DNA of 64,000 bases from Pratylenchus scribneri (lineage: Eukaryota > Nematoda > Chromadorea > Rhabditida > Pratylenchidae). This document shows, one piece after another, positions 32,961-44,364 of this stretch. The first letter of the stretch is position 1. Each line of letters opens with the position of its first letter. The stretch lies in the NCBI GenBank assembly GCA_030063045.1, contig JAQSEB010000208.1, forward strand, positions 186,001-250,000. Direction: 5' to 3'. The position numbers and the translations under genes are program-made. The notes beneath the pieces are model-generated. The model had not been told where the DNA came from, did no database searches, and was given only the letters and a program-made list of their open reading frames with translations.

Positions 32961-35900
32961 ATTATTTAACCAATGCAAAATTAATATCAAATGAACTGCC
33001 GGCGAATATTTCTTCAAAATTATTGACATTTTTTAATAAATGCATTTCACCACATCCACCCGAAGAGAATGAATTTGCCAGCACATTGAACAACCAATTT
33101 GGATTGAATCAATTCCGCAAAAATGGTTCAAAAAATATTCCCCCTTCCCATTAGCCAGGATTGGGATGATGTCAAAAAAATCGAAAATCATACTTCTAGG
33201 GCTAAAAATTTTTTGAAAAAGAGTCAAATATTCTTCCCAATTTTTTTACATTTTTATTTATTAACCTTGAATAAATTTATTGGTGAAAAAATTGAAAATT
33301 TATGGTTTAATAGAATGAGAGTTATTTTCCTTAATTAAAAAAAGAATATTTGATCCATAATAATAATCATTTATAATTTATTTACGCTTTTTTTTTGATT
33401 TTTTGTCAAAATTTTCGAAAATCTTAATTTCTTTTTGGCAAAATATTCTCGAATATTTTTAAATTGTAATTTCTAGGGACGAAAATTTTTTTTGAAATTT
33501 CAGAAAATTGGATCCCAAACCTGCATCTTCTTTGTTCTTTCCATTCCCATTGTTCTATTAAATTTTATTTCGACCAGATTCTTCGCCTATACCATTCCAT
33601 GAATTCGATACGAATTGGATTCAACGAACGCATCCGTATAATCCATTCTTTTCCCTGGAAAGAATTGCCTCAAAGGAAATTGGTACAGATGGAAAATTGT
33701 TGGAGGGGAATGTATTCAAAATTGAATTAATTTACATGGATTTTGCCCGCGAATTACTTGAAGGTTATCAAAATTGGCTAATAGAGATTGCAGAAAAAAT
33801 ACGAAATCCAGAATTAGATTCAGAAAAAGTACAACAAAAATTAATGGAAATTGTCGATACGTTTGGGAAAATGAATGGTATAGAAAAATTATGATAAAAT
33901 ATGTTTTCACATCAATTTTTAGTTGATAATGATAAAAATTTGGTAATGAAAATGAATTTAGACGAATTCCAAAATGATTTTGGCCTAAATGAAAAATTCA
34001 ATTGGATAAATTTATTCAAAAATTTATTTCCAAATGCAAAAGTGGATGGAAAAAGTGTGGTAAAAATTTATTATTGGGATTCATTCCAAAAATTCATGAA
34101 AATTATGCACAAATATGGCCAATCCAAAAGGCATGTAATTTTTTAATAAAAAATGGTAAGTGCATTAAATTTTAGTAAAATTAATAAAGCCGCAATGTCC
34201 GAATATCTGATTTGGAGTTTAATAAACAGTTTGAGACAATACAATGAGGCCACATTTTCGCCATTAATTTGCATACGTAAATTCGTGTTCAATTATTTTC
34301 CGCATCCTTTGAGCCAATTGTTGTTCAAAAAAATGAGAATTGGGGAGAGCAAAAATCGGAATATTGAAATGGAAATTTTCTACAAATATTCAAGGAAAGG
34401 GCTGCAACAAATTGTGAATGAAAGCAGTTGGCATGATCAAGAGCATCAAAAATATTCGATAGAAAAATTGGAAAAAATATTCACAACAATTGGAATGGAT
34501 GGGAATGCTGAAGAGCAAATAATCCACAATTATGAGTGAGTTGATATTTATTTTTTGCGATATATTTGCTAGAGATCGGCAAAGATGATCGATATTATAT
34601 CGAACCCGATATATCGAAAAATATCGATACGATTATCGGTCCGATCTCTAATATTTGCATGGAAGGGAGGTAAAATATATGACTTTTTATTATATGAAGC
34701 TCACTTTGTTTTGGATGGAGCTCATGGATTCGATTCCTAGTGCTTGAAAATAATAATTATATGAGACTGAAATAAAAATTTAGACAAAAAAATAGACAAA
34801 GTCTAAGAATAAGTTTAAGAAAAACTTATTAGTTAGTTTAAAAATAAGAAGAAATTACTAGGAATAATATGAAATTAGACCAAGAAAAATAAGGACTATA
34901 TTAAAGCATGGATGGAATTAGTTCCATTCTGAAATTTTTTTGTCAATTTTATTCGGTAAATGAGTCTTATTTTAAAATTATTTTAAAATTCGTAAAAAAA
35001 TTTTTTTAAATTTCTTTCTGTCTATTTTCATCAATATTTTAAAAATGGAAATTAAGCAAATAAAGATAAACATTTTCAAAATTTATTTATAAGTTTTCTA
35101 ACTCCGGATTCAAAAGATTATTTTTAAATTTATTTATATTCCAAATTTTAATAGAATTTACAAAAAATACAAACTAAATGCGGAAATGAATTGGCTGGAA
35201 ATGTTGGTAGAAGTGAGAAGAGCATTCAAACAGAATTTTTCCCAACGCGGTGAAATTGCTTACACCGATTTGAGCACATATTATGGCTTTCGGAGGCAAA
35301 TATTCATTGGCAATGCCAACAAATTACTACCCATTTTCATCCAAAATTTCCACTGGAATATAATTTTGGAACAATTGGTTCATTATTGGGACATGAATTG
35401 ACGCATTCTCTCCAAACGGACATTCGTCCAAATTTTGATTTGATGGAGGGCGGATTTGGCGCCAAATTTTGGGATGCAAAATATATGAAAGAATATGAAA
35501 GGAGAAAAAAATGTTTGCGGGAACAATATGCGAAGGAATTTAAGAAAGTTATTATCCAACTATGGAATTCATTCTTAATAACAATTAACAAAAAAGTTAT
35601 AAATTAAATTCCTTTTTTAAGCTTTATCCAAATTTAACTCTGGCGAACACTGTCAGTGAGGATATGGCCGATAATGTTGGAATGATGGCCGCTTACAATG
35701 GATGGAAACTTTTCGATCGAGAATTGAAAAAAAGAAAACGAAATGAAACATCGTCAATCAAAAAAACCATATTGGCATCAAAATTTTATAAATATTCCCC
35801 TGAACAAACATTCTTCATTGCATCTGCTTTTGTGAGTGTTGAAATCAAATTACTTATTTTTAATATTTATTTCAATTTTTCACTATTTTTGGCATTTTTT

Positions 35901-36335
35901 TTGTCAATATTTTGAAGATTTTTAAAGAATTTTATTATATTTTAGAATTTTAAAAAAGGGAATTCTTTTTAATTTTCTGGATAAAAACTTTAAAATAAAT
36001 AATATGTGTTTTTGCTTTATGGAATTTTGGTTAAAATGTTTTTTTTTTTAAATTTTTGATCATCATTATTTTCATCAATATTACATGATTTTTAACATCA
36101 ATTATTTGCGTCTTTTATAAATTGAATAGTAATTCAATTTTTAATTCAACAGCCTTGGTGCTTTGCAGACAAGGATGACCCAGAGAAAAATCAATTTCTC
36201 CAAGGAAAAGATATTCATTCGGTGGCACGAATGCGTGCCAATATTCGACTCATGAATTTGCCGGAATTTTCCATGGCATTCCAATGCAAACCGAATGAGC
36301 CAATGAATCCGAATTTGCGATGCCAATTCTTTTGA
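32961..36335 (+). pseudogene. M13 (neprilysin-type) metallopeptidase gene, disrupted
   Basis: Recognisable exons: 32961 to ~33130 (FFNKCISPHPPEENEF...), 33578-33877, 33923-~34130, 34176-34535, 35155-~35545, 35622-35831 and 36153-36335. The last exons show the M13 hallmarks: GHELTHSLQTDIRPNFD (HExxH zinc/catalytic site), SEDMADNVGMMAAY (ExxAD, third zinc ligand), and a C-terminus with PWCFADK, DIHSVARMRAN and MNPNLRCQFF. Family members are usually type II membrane or secreted ectopeptidases of 700+ residues; here the N-terminal membrane part and several exons are not found. In the HExxH exon the frame is broken at about 35315-35325: NQFSQRGEIAYTDLSTYYG reads into GNANKLLP, while QITTHFHPKFPLEYNFG needs a one-base shift. 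The first exon also loses frame at about 33120-33150. The 34.1-kb junction would need a GC-AG intron. Probably a pseudogene, unless the shifts are sequencing errors. Confidence 0.75.
34570..34650. mobile_element. 81-bp hAT-type micro-MITE in an M13 intron
   Basis: The ends are TAGAGATCGG and CCGATCTCTA (perfect inverse, 10 bp), flanked on both sides by ATATTTGC (34562-34569, 34651-34658), an exact 8-bp target duplication. The interior is TATCGAT/ATATCGA-rich. It lies in the long intron between the exons ending at 34535 and starting at 35155. Confidence 0.8.
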
Positions 36336-36860
36336 TGAATATTGCACACAACCAAAATGAGAAGAATTTTTGATATTGAAATCTAGTCAATTCATTAAAT
36401 TTATTAAATTCCAAAATTTTATTCTTTTCTATTTTATGATTTTCATAAAATTTTGAGTTTCTTAAAAAATATTTTTGATGATGACTACACAAATAATATT
36501 TAAGGAAATTTTTAAAAGAAAGATCTAAATCAACAAAATTTATTTAGTTTTATACAAGGAATTTATTCGATATAATGTTTAATGGACATCAAATTTAGAT
36601 TTAGATTCACTCGAATATTTCAATTTTGGATAAACAAAAAACAATAAATCATTTATCGTTAATATGGTCATTTAAAAGACTTTTTCCAAAATCCGAAAGG
36701 ATGCCAAATTTTTGGTTTTCCTAACTAGAAAATTTGTGAATATTATTTTTGTTACTAATCCAAGTTATCGGGTAGGAAAATATTATAAATATCTTATTAT
36801 AATGGATGATAAATTTTTACTGTTCTCTAAATACAAATATCCATTTGTATTGTAAAACTT
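36336..36860. other. AT-rich intergenic region, nothing recognised
   Basis: No supported feature. Confidence 0.4.
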
Positions 36861-36864
36861 TTGA

Positions 36865-36997
36865 AAATTTTTAACGAATGCATTTTATTTCTAATCAACT
36901 TGACAATCTATGCAAATTTTAAATAATAACAAATGGAACTTCAAAGAATTCGAATGTGTCCTAGAAGAATTGATCAACAAAAATCAAAAAATTTAGA
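36865..36997 (+). pseudogene. SPRY C-terminal fragment
   Basis: A short stretch encodes NNKWNFKEFECVLEEL, the conserved end of the family (EEWQFKEFGRVLE), and stops at 36995-36997. Upstream, only weak traces of the last exon remain, and no splice acceptor or earlier exons are seen. A small decayed copy. Confidence 0.6.
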
Positions 36998-37781
36998 ACG
37001 AATTAAAAACCATAATTTTTAATATTTTTAATTGAATTTAATTAATTTTTGTTATTTATTTGCTTTTATGAAATTTTAACATTTTTATTTCAAATTATGA
37101 AGCAATTATTAGCTTATTGATACCTTTAATATTAAATAAATAATTAAAATTTTGAAATAAATATTCAAATTAATTTATGTTTTTGGAATAAGATTGTTGA
37201 TTTGAATACGAGCTTGGGTGAGATTTTGCTTGGAATTTATTGAATTAAAAGTGGTTCGTGGCCATATACTTTTGAAATAGTCACGTAGCAGCTCTCGATA
37301 TTCAGAACTGAAATTAATTAAATATTATATAAATTCAATCTACTTTTAATTAATAATAACAACACTCATTGAATTTATATAGAAGAGAATGGGTAAGTCA
37401 GCCGGTTTTTTAGTTATGATTATGATGGCCGATTTTTTAATATAATGCGATTTGATGAGAAAAAAATAATGTTATTGTGCACTTATTTTTTGTTGTAATT
37501 TTTAACCTATTTTAATTATTTTCGGCTTTTTATGGAAAAATTGCATTCGAAAAATGAAATAAAAAACATTCCCTAAATTTATTTTGTCAAAATTCACAAA
37601 ATTTTATAAAGGCACCTAATTTTGCGACTTTTGAGACATATTAGCTAATTATCAAAAATGAATATCAAATTTTCAAGGAAAGGTAATAAAAAAAATACTA
37701 AAAATTTCAAATTTTAATTTCTGAAATAAGTATTTTTGTAAGGTATTATTTTATTTATTATTGGTTTTTTTTTACAATTGA
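36998..37781. other. AT-rich intergenic region, nothing recognised
   Basis: No supported gene. A patch at about 37195-37310 (AACGAGCTTGGGTGAG-like, ending TAGCAGCTCTCG) is slightly GC-richer and could be a stray exon, but I cannot assign it. Confidence 0.35.
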
Positions 37782-39398
37782 TTATTTTTTTATTGCATTA
37801 ACAAAATATTTATTTATTTTTGGTAAAAGCTTATTTTTTACTAACTTGCAATAATAGAGGATTGGTGTATTGAGTGTGGTTGCGAATCGATTCAATTGGT
37901 TGAACAAACGGGAAGCGAATAGCTTTTCTTCTGCTGTCCATGATGTCTTCGGAATGGCCACATAGGACGCAAGAATGCCAACAGACCAAAAACCAACGAT
38001 TACCGAAATTAACACATATAGCGATTTGAAGATGTGTTGATTGTTCAATTTTTTCGCTTTAAACGCAAAAATATTATTATTTTATGATCATATTATATTG
38101 AAATAAAACAAATTTTTTTTCTAACTGTAGACAGAAAAACCGAAAATTATTTGTTAAATTTGATCAAATAAATATTCGACCTTTAACAATAATCCAGAGT
38201 AGAAGATATGTGAACACTGTGAATAAGTTGGCTGTAACGCCATGATAAGTTGCAAATTGGAATGCGGATTGTTGTATAAAGTCGGACGGTTGGCAATATA
38301 CCATCCTAGAAAAAATAAAACTCAAAATGTAATAAATTTGATTGAAACTTTTCCGGACCCGTTTTTACATATTCATACATCAAATAACCCTGTATAAAAT
38401 TAACGCCGAAACAGAGGCCAAAAATTGGCAACAAATATTGTGGATGGAGTTTATTTACCATTTTCCTGAAATTCATATACATTTAGCTGCGTAATTTTTA
38501 TCATCATTTTTAATTGAAATTTTTAAGTACGCAGATACAATAATTGAGTAAAATTAATAAAAAATCAATTAATTGTAAACAAATCAATCATTATGATAAT
38601 TTTGTCAATGTTCATTCCAAATTAAAGTAATGGGTTACTTTATTGTCAGATTTGCATATTTTTCTCAGAGAGAAAATTAAAAATATATTAAAAATTTTAA
38701 TTTTTTACATTTCGAATTTTAATAGAATTCAAATTCCATGCCAGATAATTGATAAAATTATAATAGAAAAAATACCATAGTGGGAAAAGCACAAAAAGTA
38801 GACGCTCCCAACCTAAGAAGAGCATCAAATCCATTGTAGTGCAAGCAAAAAATGGAGAAAATGATTCCAGGAAGAAGCAGGACATCAAAGGAATTTGGAA
38901 TCCGCCTGACATAGTTATGAATGGTAGAATGGCGCTAAATCCATGGATCATGTCAAAAAGACAAATTGCACCGAGTAGGAAGCCAACATGTGTGTGTAAT
39001 CGTCTAAAATATTATTTATACCTTCTTCTATTAAACTGCGAGTGAATGTCTGAATCTGGATTCCTACAATCAAATTCAAAAAAGCCTAATAGTCCAAAAT
39101 AAATTTAAAATTAATTTACTCACTCAGAACTTTAGCCAAAACTTTCTGTCATTTATGAATTTCTAACTTATAAATTTGGAAAAATTTGAGATCAAATTAT
39201 AAAAAAATACAAAAAAATTCAATATAAATTTATTTTCTTTTTTAATGTTTATTTATTTCTACACCTGCATTTCAATGTTATGTAAACCATTGGAAAATTT
39301 GAGACAATCGAAAATAAGCCGATAATAAATTGGATAATCACTACAACATAAATATATAGACGCATTTGATCAGCAGTCGCATCGCCTACCGAAGTCAT
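37782..39398 (-). CDS. Seven-transmembrane chemoreceptor (srsx-like), 282 residues
   Basis: Exons in coding order: 39265-39398, 38776-39003, 38379-38465, 38181-38305, 37782-38056. All junctions are in phase (849 nt). TM1 contains IIGLFSIVSNFPMVYITL. TM2-3 include GAICLFDMIHGF, then a cysteine (MSCFF) and MLFLGWERLLFVLFPLW, the intracellular-loop signature equivalent to DRY...P.Y. TM4 is LLPIFGLCFGVNFIQGYLM, TM5 follows YCQPSDF, TM6 contains VLISVIVGFWSVGIL, and TM7 has RFATTLNTPILYY, matching the NPxxYY region. Size and motifs fit nematode Srsx-type chemosensory GPCRs; the subfamily is inferred. The GTCGAA donor of exon 4 is weak but phase and homology support it. A further short C-terminal exon is possible. 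Confidence 0.75.
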
Positions 39399-40284
39399 TT
39401 GTCGACTGACAAATTTGTAAAATTCACAGTAATTTTGATATTTCTTAGATAATAAACACCTACCAATTACCCAAAAGCAAAAAGGGCTAATTCAATAATT
39501 CAATTCAAAATTGAGAGAAATGTGATGCAAGAATGTAGACGGGGAGAAGAAATTGGCAGAAAAGGGCTATACTTTGAATTTAATTATATTATAGACCAAT
39601 TGCAAATATTCATTCAATAAAATTAACATTTGAACTAAGAATATTTCTTCATTATAGTAAATTGAAATTTTTTTTTGTTAGCGAGATTGAAAATAAATAT
39701 CTTTTATAAATTTAATTCACTCTATGGATACGAAGAAATTTTCTGACGCAGGGCGTTGGAAATCATTTCGGCATAAAATAATAATGAGGTCAAATTTAAA
39801 ATGGTAAAAATTTAATTGAGAAGAGAATGAAATTCCATTTCATTTTATTCATGTCCGGGTAATGTACTCTAATGATATCTGAACGCATTCTACCATGATG
39901 AATTTTGCACGACTGATGTCTAAAAACTCATAATAATGTTGTCAAAATTTGTTTCTAAAAATTATGATGCTTTCGAGGAGGGCGAAAAGGTATATTATAT
40001 TAATATTGGTTACTGCGCAACTCTTTTGCATTAGTATATTAATATTAGAATTGAGAATTCTGAACATCTGGGAAATGTTAAAATTAATGAAAATCGAAAC
40101 TTCTTAACAAAATCCGTTCATGAGAAGCGAGAACATTTAGAGGCATTCGTTAAGAATCTGGATCCCCAATTATTTTTTTGTTTTTTTTTTTCGCAAAAAA
40201 ATACATAATAAGATGTTTTCGAGGTTGAAGAATTCAAATCTGATTTCCTTTTTGTCAATTTTATTAGATAAGAAATACCAATTT
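39399..40284. other. AT-rich intergenic region, nothing recognised
   Basis: No supported gene. Confidence 0.4.
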
Positions 40285-40740
40285 TACCAAAAAAATGCAA
40301 AGGAGACAAGGGCATTTTTTTGCAATTTAATAGCCTTGTTTTAACTCAATCGACGCAGATGATGAGCCGAATCGAATGGTACTTAAGTAAAATTCCATTT
40401 TTAGCAATTTATCTTGGCTGGACGGGTACGCGGTACGGATAACCGCAAGGTTTTTAGGATTATTATCCGTCCTTTATCCGTCCCTCGATTAGCCGCATTA
40501 TCTATCCATTTTCCACTTTTTTTCACTATCCGCTTGCGGATAATGAACTCTAATAAGAATTATTTGTCTGATAAGATATTTATAATATAATTATAATTTG
40601 CATAAAGTGCAGTATAATCTAATAAAAAGTGACCATTCGATTCGGCTAGTCAATTGCTTCAATTGAGCTATAAAATATGGCTAAGAAAAAATTTGCACCA
40701 AGAATGCCCCTTGTCCTTCTTTGCATTTTCTTAGTAAAAA
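40285..40740. repeat. Inverted repeat with CGGATAAC-rich core
   Basis: The left arm 40291-40380 (AAAATGCAAAGGAGACAAGG, AATAGCC, CTCAAT, AGCCGAATCGAATGGT) is matched in inverse at 40632-40732 (ACCATTCGATTCGGCT exactly, then ATTGAG, GGCTAAG, CCTTGTCCTTCTTTGCATTT). The core at 40430-40550 is rich in CGGATAA/TTATCCG words. Probably a foldback-like MITE; a partial relative lies at about 430-475. No target duplication identified. Confidence 0.55.
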
Positions 40741-41099
40741 ATTGACAATTTGCTAAACATATTGGGAACTCGAAATAGGAGTTTTCAGCACTCAGTCAGT
40801 AAAAAACCATGAGTGCTATCTTCCTCATATTCAAATCTAGAATTTTTATTTATTTGTCACCATTTTATTTCGCGAAAGCTCTCCAATTCTGAATGAAATG
40901 AAGACTAGAAATGGAATTTAATGAGAACAATAATGGTAGGGGAATATAAGAAAATATTTAAAAGGAAATGAGGTGGAGGGGAATTCGTAATGGAAGATTA
41001 CAAAAAAATTAAGGGTTAAGGCAATGCTATATTTATTATAAGAGCCAATTTTATAGTAATACTTGAGTGGTCTATCATTTTTTCTAATTTTTAAATATA
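40741..41099. other. AT-rich region before the Tc1/mariner element
   Basis: No supported gene. Confidence 0.35.
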
Positions 41100-41372
41100 C
41101 AGGGTGCGCCAAAAGTCCGTTTCCACTTATTTTTTATCATAACTTTATTACAAACAGAGATAAATGAATTAAAATACAATCAAATAATAGGCAAAAGAAA
41201 GGGTATAACAATAATTAAGTGGATTCAAAATGGCCACCTTTGGCTTTGATACATAGGCGCAAACGTTTGGGAAAATTTTCACAAATAGCCCGCAGCTCCT
41301 GGACCGGAATTTTGTCCCATTCCCGAAGAAGGGACTGTCTTAATGACTCCAAATTTTTGTGGGGTTTAGAAC

Positions 41373-42226
41373 CAGGGATGAGCGCAACGGCAAAAGCGGC
41401 CGAACGCAAAACGCAAAACGCAATGCGTTCAAAATTTTTTTTTACGCAAAACGGAAAACGCAACGCAACGGCCTAAAATGGACGCAATAACGCAAAACGC
41501 AAAACGCAATGGTCAAAAAATTTTTTCTTTTTTGAAAATTAAAATTTTCTTTTCAATTATTATCAAGTCAGGGCTGTCAGATTTATTTTCAAAGAAAAGT
41601 ACATTGGCCTTGAAAAAAAAGATTTTGGTGTCAGAAAAAAAGATTTTCGTTTAAGCTAATATAAATTGATTAAAATTTTTCAATTAGGTTTTTTATCATG
41701 AATGAACAATCCAGAAACATCCAGCACTAAGATTACATTTTTTGTAAAGAAATTTTTTCTAGCCGCGCAGCCAAAAATTCAAGCCAAAAATGGCCGCGCA
41801 GCGAAAAATTCAAGCCAAAAATGGCCGCGCAGCGAAAAATTCAAGCCAAAAATGGCCGCGAAGCCAAAAATTCAAGCCATAAATGGCCGCGAAGCCAAAA
41901 ATTCAAGCCATAAATGGCCGCGCAGCGAAAAATTCAAGCCCAAAAATGGCCGCGCAGCCAAAAATTCAAGCCAAAAATGGCCGCGCAGAGAAAAATTCAA
42001 GCCAAAAATGGCCGCGCAGCGAAAAATTCAAGCCAAAAATGGTAAATCAACGAACAAATTTCATTAAAAAATCAATTTTTTGAAATTAAATTAAAACAAT
42101 TTTCATTGCATTTTTGCGTTTTTTTGCGTTAATTTTCCCATTTTTACGCAAAACGCAAAACGAAACGCAATGGCCAAAAATGAACGCAATTAACGCAAAA
42201 CGCAAAACGCAATGCGCTCATCCCTG
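41373..42226. mobile_element. hAT-type non-autonomous element, 854 bp, nested
   Basis: The ends are CAGGGATGAGCGCA and its exact inverse. Both sides carry TTTAGAAC (41365-41372, 42227-42234), a perfect 8-bp target duplication, diagnostic of hAT-type integration. Subterminal arrays of ACGCAAAACGCAA flank both ends in the same orientation. The interior is AT-rich and holds a 31-bp minisatellite. No transposase frame; the apparent 121-codon frame at 41702 is the minisatellite. Confidence 0.9.
41758..42042. repeat. 31-bp minisatellite, about 9 units
   Basis: The unit is GCCGCGCAGCSAAAAATTC followed by AAGCCAAAAATG, with small variants (AAGCC for CAGCC, CATAAATG for CAAAAATG). It is unusually GC-rich for this window. 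Because 31 is not a multiple of 3, the repeat is read in three frames in turn and encodes no consistent protein. Confidence 0.9.
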
Positions 42227-42790
42227 TTTAGAACAGGCCCTGGCCTCTAAAATAGCCCACACAGAATAATCCATCTGGTTCAAGACCGGGGAATAGGGCG
42301 GCCATTCTTGGGCTGAGATGAACCCGGGCAAATGGGCCTGAATTTCTCGGGCCTTATGGGCGGGGGCAGAGTCCTGCTGGAAAATCCATTCCCTATTCCC
42401 GAAATGTTCCCTGGCCCAAGGTTCTAAAACACCCTGGAGAATTTCTTGAAGGTAATAATTTTTGTTGATTTTGACCCCAGGATCCACAAAAACCAGAGGA
42501 GTCTTACCAGATGGACAAATTCCGGCCCAAACCATTAATTGTTGTGGATGTTGGGAATGGGAAACACTTTTTTCGGAAAGAGGAGGATTTGTTGACCAAA
42601 TTCTATCATTCTGATGATTGTGTGCCACTTCAATGGTGAAGATTTTTTCGTCGGAAAAGAGAATCTCTGGACCTTCGGTACGCTGAAGGAGTAGTCGGCA
42701 TCTTTGGACCCTAATTTGTTTGTTCTGTTCATTGAGGAATTGCACTTTTTGTAGCTTATATGGCTTGATCCCAAGTTCACTTTTGACAAA

Positions 42791-42980
42791 AAAAAAAGTA
42801 AAATAAGCATCTATTTTTTATGCTTTTATAGATTAAATTTATTTGTTATAATAATTAATTGAACTAATCAAAATTTTTTATTTATTTAATAATATGAATG
42901 GATAAACACAAATTCTCTTACTAATTTCTGAGTTTTAAAATTAAATATTTCTGTCTTATCGGTCTTCATTTTCTAAATTC
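42791..42980. other. Short AT-rich spacer
   Basis: No terminus of the truncated transposon and no gene are seen here. Confidence 0.4.
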
Positions 42981-44364
42981 TTATTTGAGGGCTTGTCCAA
43001 ATTCGTTGAAATTCCATTCTTCTTTCCGAAATTTCACTCGGATTGAGTCGTCAGCATCATATATATTGACAGCTGGGAAAAGTTGGAAGTTGATGAATTT
43101 TGAAGGCAATTCCATCTTTCCTGAATATATAATTGGAATTATAATATTTTCTTTTAAATTAATTTTTAGATATTAGATATAGAATTTACCTAAAAATTCT
43201 CCATTGACTGTACCAAAACATTCCATTCCCAAATTTGGTTGATGAATTATTCCAAGGCCCAATACTATTACTTTTTCCATCTTGAAATATTCAATTTGAT
43301 TTTCGAATTCCTTCCTTAATCCATCAATCCAAATTCCCTTTTTGCTAAAAGTTCCAATTGAAATTGAATTTGAATTTTCATCCCGTCTAATCCATCTGTC
43401 TTCTAATGGAAAATGTTCATCAGAAAATCCAATGACAATGCCATCATTCCTGCTGATGGTTTGTGTGAATAGTTGATTAATTTTAATTAATATTCTTATT
43501 TTACTTTAGAAATTTAAATATAATTTTGGGTTTGCAAAATTTATTTTTTTTAAAACAAATATTTTTATAATTTCCTAATAAAATTATAAAAGCAAATTTA
43601 CCAGTATTCTGCTTTTTTGCGAATTTGCACTTCATAATAGAAGGCAATTGTCGATTTATTGAAGCCTTTCAAATTTAATTTTGGAATTGGCAAAACCGCT
43701 CGGACGGACTTTATACCTTAAAAATTTTAATTAAATTTAAAATTTTATTTATTTGTTTATTTATTTCCAAATTTCAATTTTAGCTTTTACAATTTGGGCC
43801 AAAATGCTTCAAAATGAGTCCATCTTCTGAAAATGTCAAACTTTGTCCACAGTCCTTTGCATTTAATTTATTGTTCTTCATTGTCTATAAAAATTCATTG
43901 TTAATTTTATATTCAACAAATTTTCCACTTCTTTAATGCCTTTGATCATTTTTTGAACATTTCGGGCCAATAGGCCATTTGACATTTTGACCAGAAAACT
44001 AAAGCCATTTTCTAACGGCATTGAGCCAAATAATTCATTCAACAATTCAATTGGCATTGGTTGGCGCCCAATTGACGATTTTAACTAGAGAAAGCTTTAA
44101 AATAATAATAATAAATAACTTATAAAAATAAACCACCTCCTTCATATATTTCTCCATTTTTGCTATTTTTTCTTTCATTTTTCGATTTTCTTCTAATAAT
44201 AATTCAATTTGCTTTTTCATTTCAACATTTTCTCCATTCATTTCGGACATTTTATTTCCAATTTCGTTCAATAAATTGACAAATTTTTCGCCATTTTGCT
44301 GTTCCATTTTTAGAATTTGATGCTTTTTTAAAATATTTTTTCTAAAATCAAAAAATTTGTTCAT
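42981..44364 (-). CDS. Coiled-coil/F-box-like/SPRY protein C, 330 residues, intact
   Basis: Exons in coding order: 44137-44364, 43929-44084, 43791-43884, 43602-43716, 43190-43449, 42981-43120; all phases agree (993 nt). Residues 1-76 form a coiled coil (KKQIELLLEENRKMKEKIAK); a second ATG at MEQQ is an alternative start. Residues 77-128 are the F-box-like segment (MPIELLNELFGSMPLENGF). The SPRY part shows VRAVLPIPKLN, AFYYEVQI, IVIGFSDEHFPLEDRW, GIWIDG, LGLGIIHQPN, CFGTVNGEFLG and KFRKEEWNFNEFGQALK. The donors after exons 1 and 2 are GTGGTT and GTGGAA, unusual but shared by several paralogues. No signal peptide. It lies head to head with gene D. Confidence 0.85.

Larger units (their letters stand above)
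41100..42790 (-). mobile_element. 5'-truncated Tc1/mariner element split by a hAT-type MITE
   Basis: The 3' terminus starts at 41100, directly after a TA, with CAGGGTGCGCCAAAAGTCC. The minus-strand transposase remnant starts at about 42788 (KSELGIKPYKLQK) and runs to 42235; its end is at 41215-41364 (KPHKNLESLRQSLL... CIKAKGGHFES). The catalytic aspartates are visible: FSDEKIF, FQQDSAPAHKA and NQMDYSVWAILE, with about 33 residues between the last two. The N-terminal DNA-binding helices and the other terminus are missing, so the copy is dead. A second element (41373-42226) sits within the coding region; without it the two parts are in the same frame, so the insertion is later than the truncated gene's last intact reading frame. 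Confidence 0.85.

Noticed and set aside
41702..42083. Lys/Ala/Gln-rich frames of 121 and 66 codons
   Set aside because: They read the 31-bp minisatellite in successive frames; the repeat length is not a multiple of three, so no consistent protein exists.
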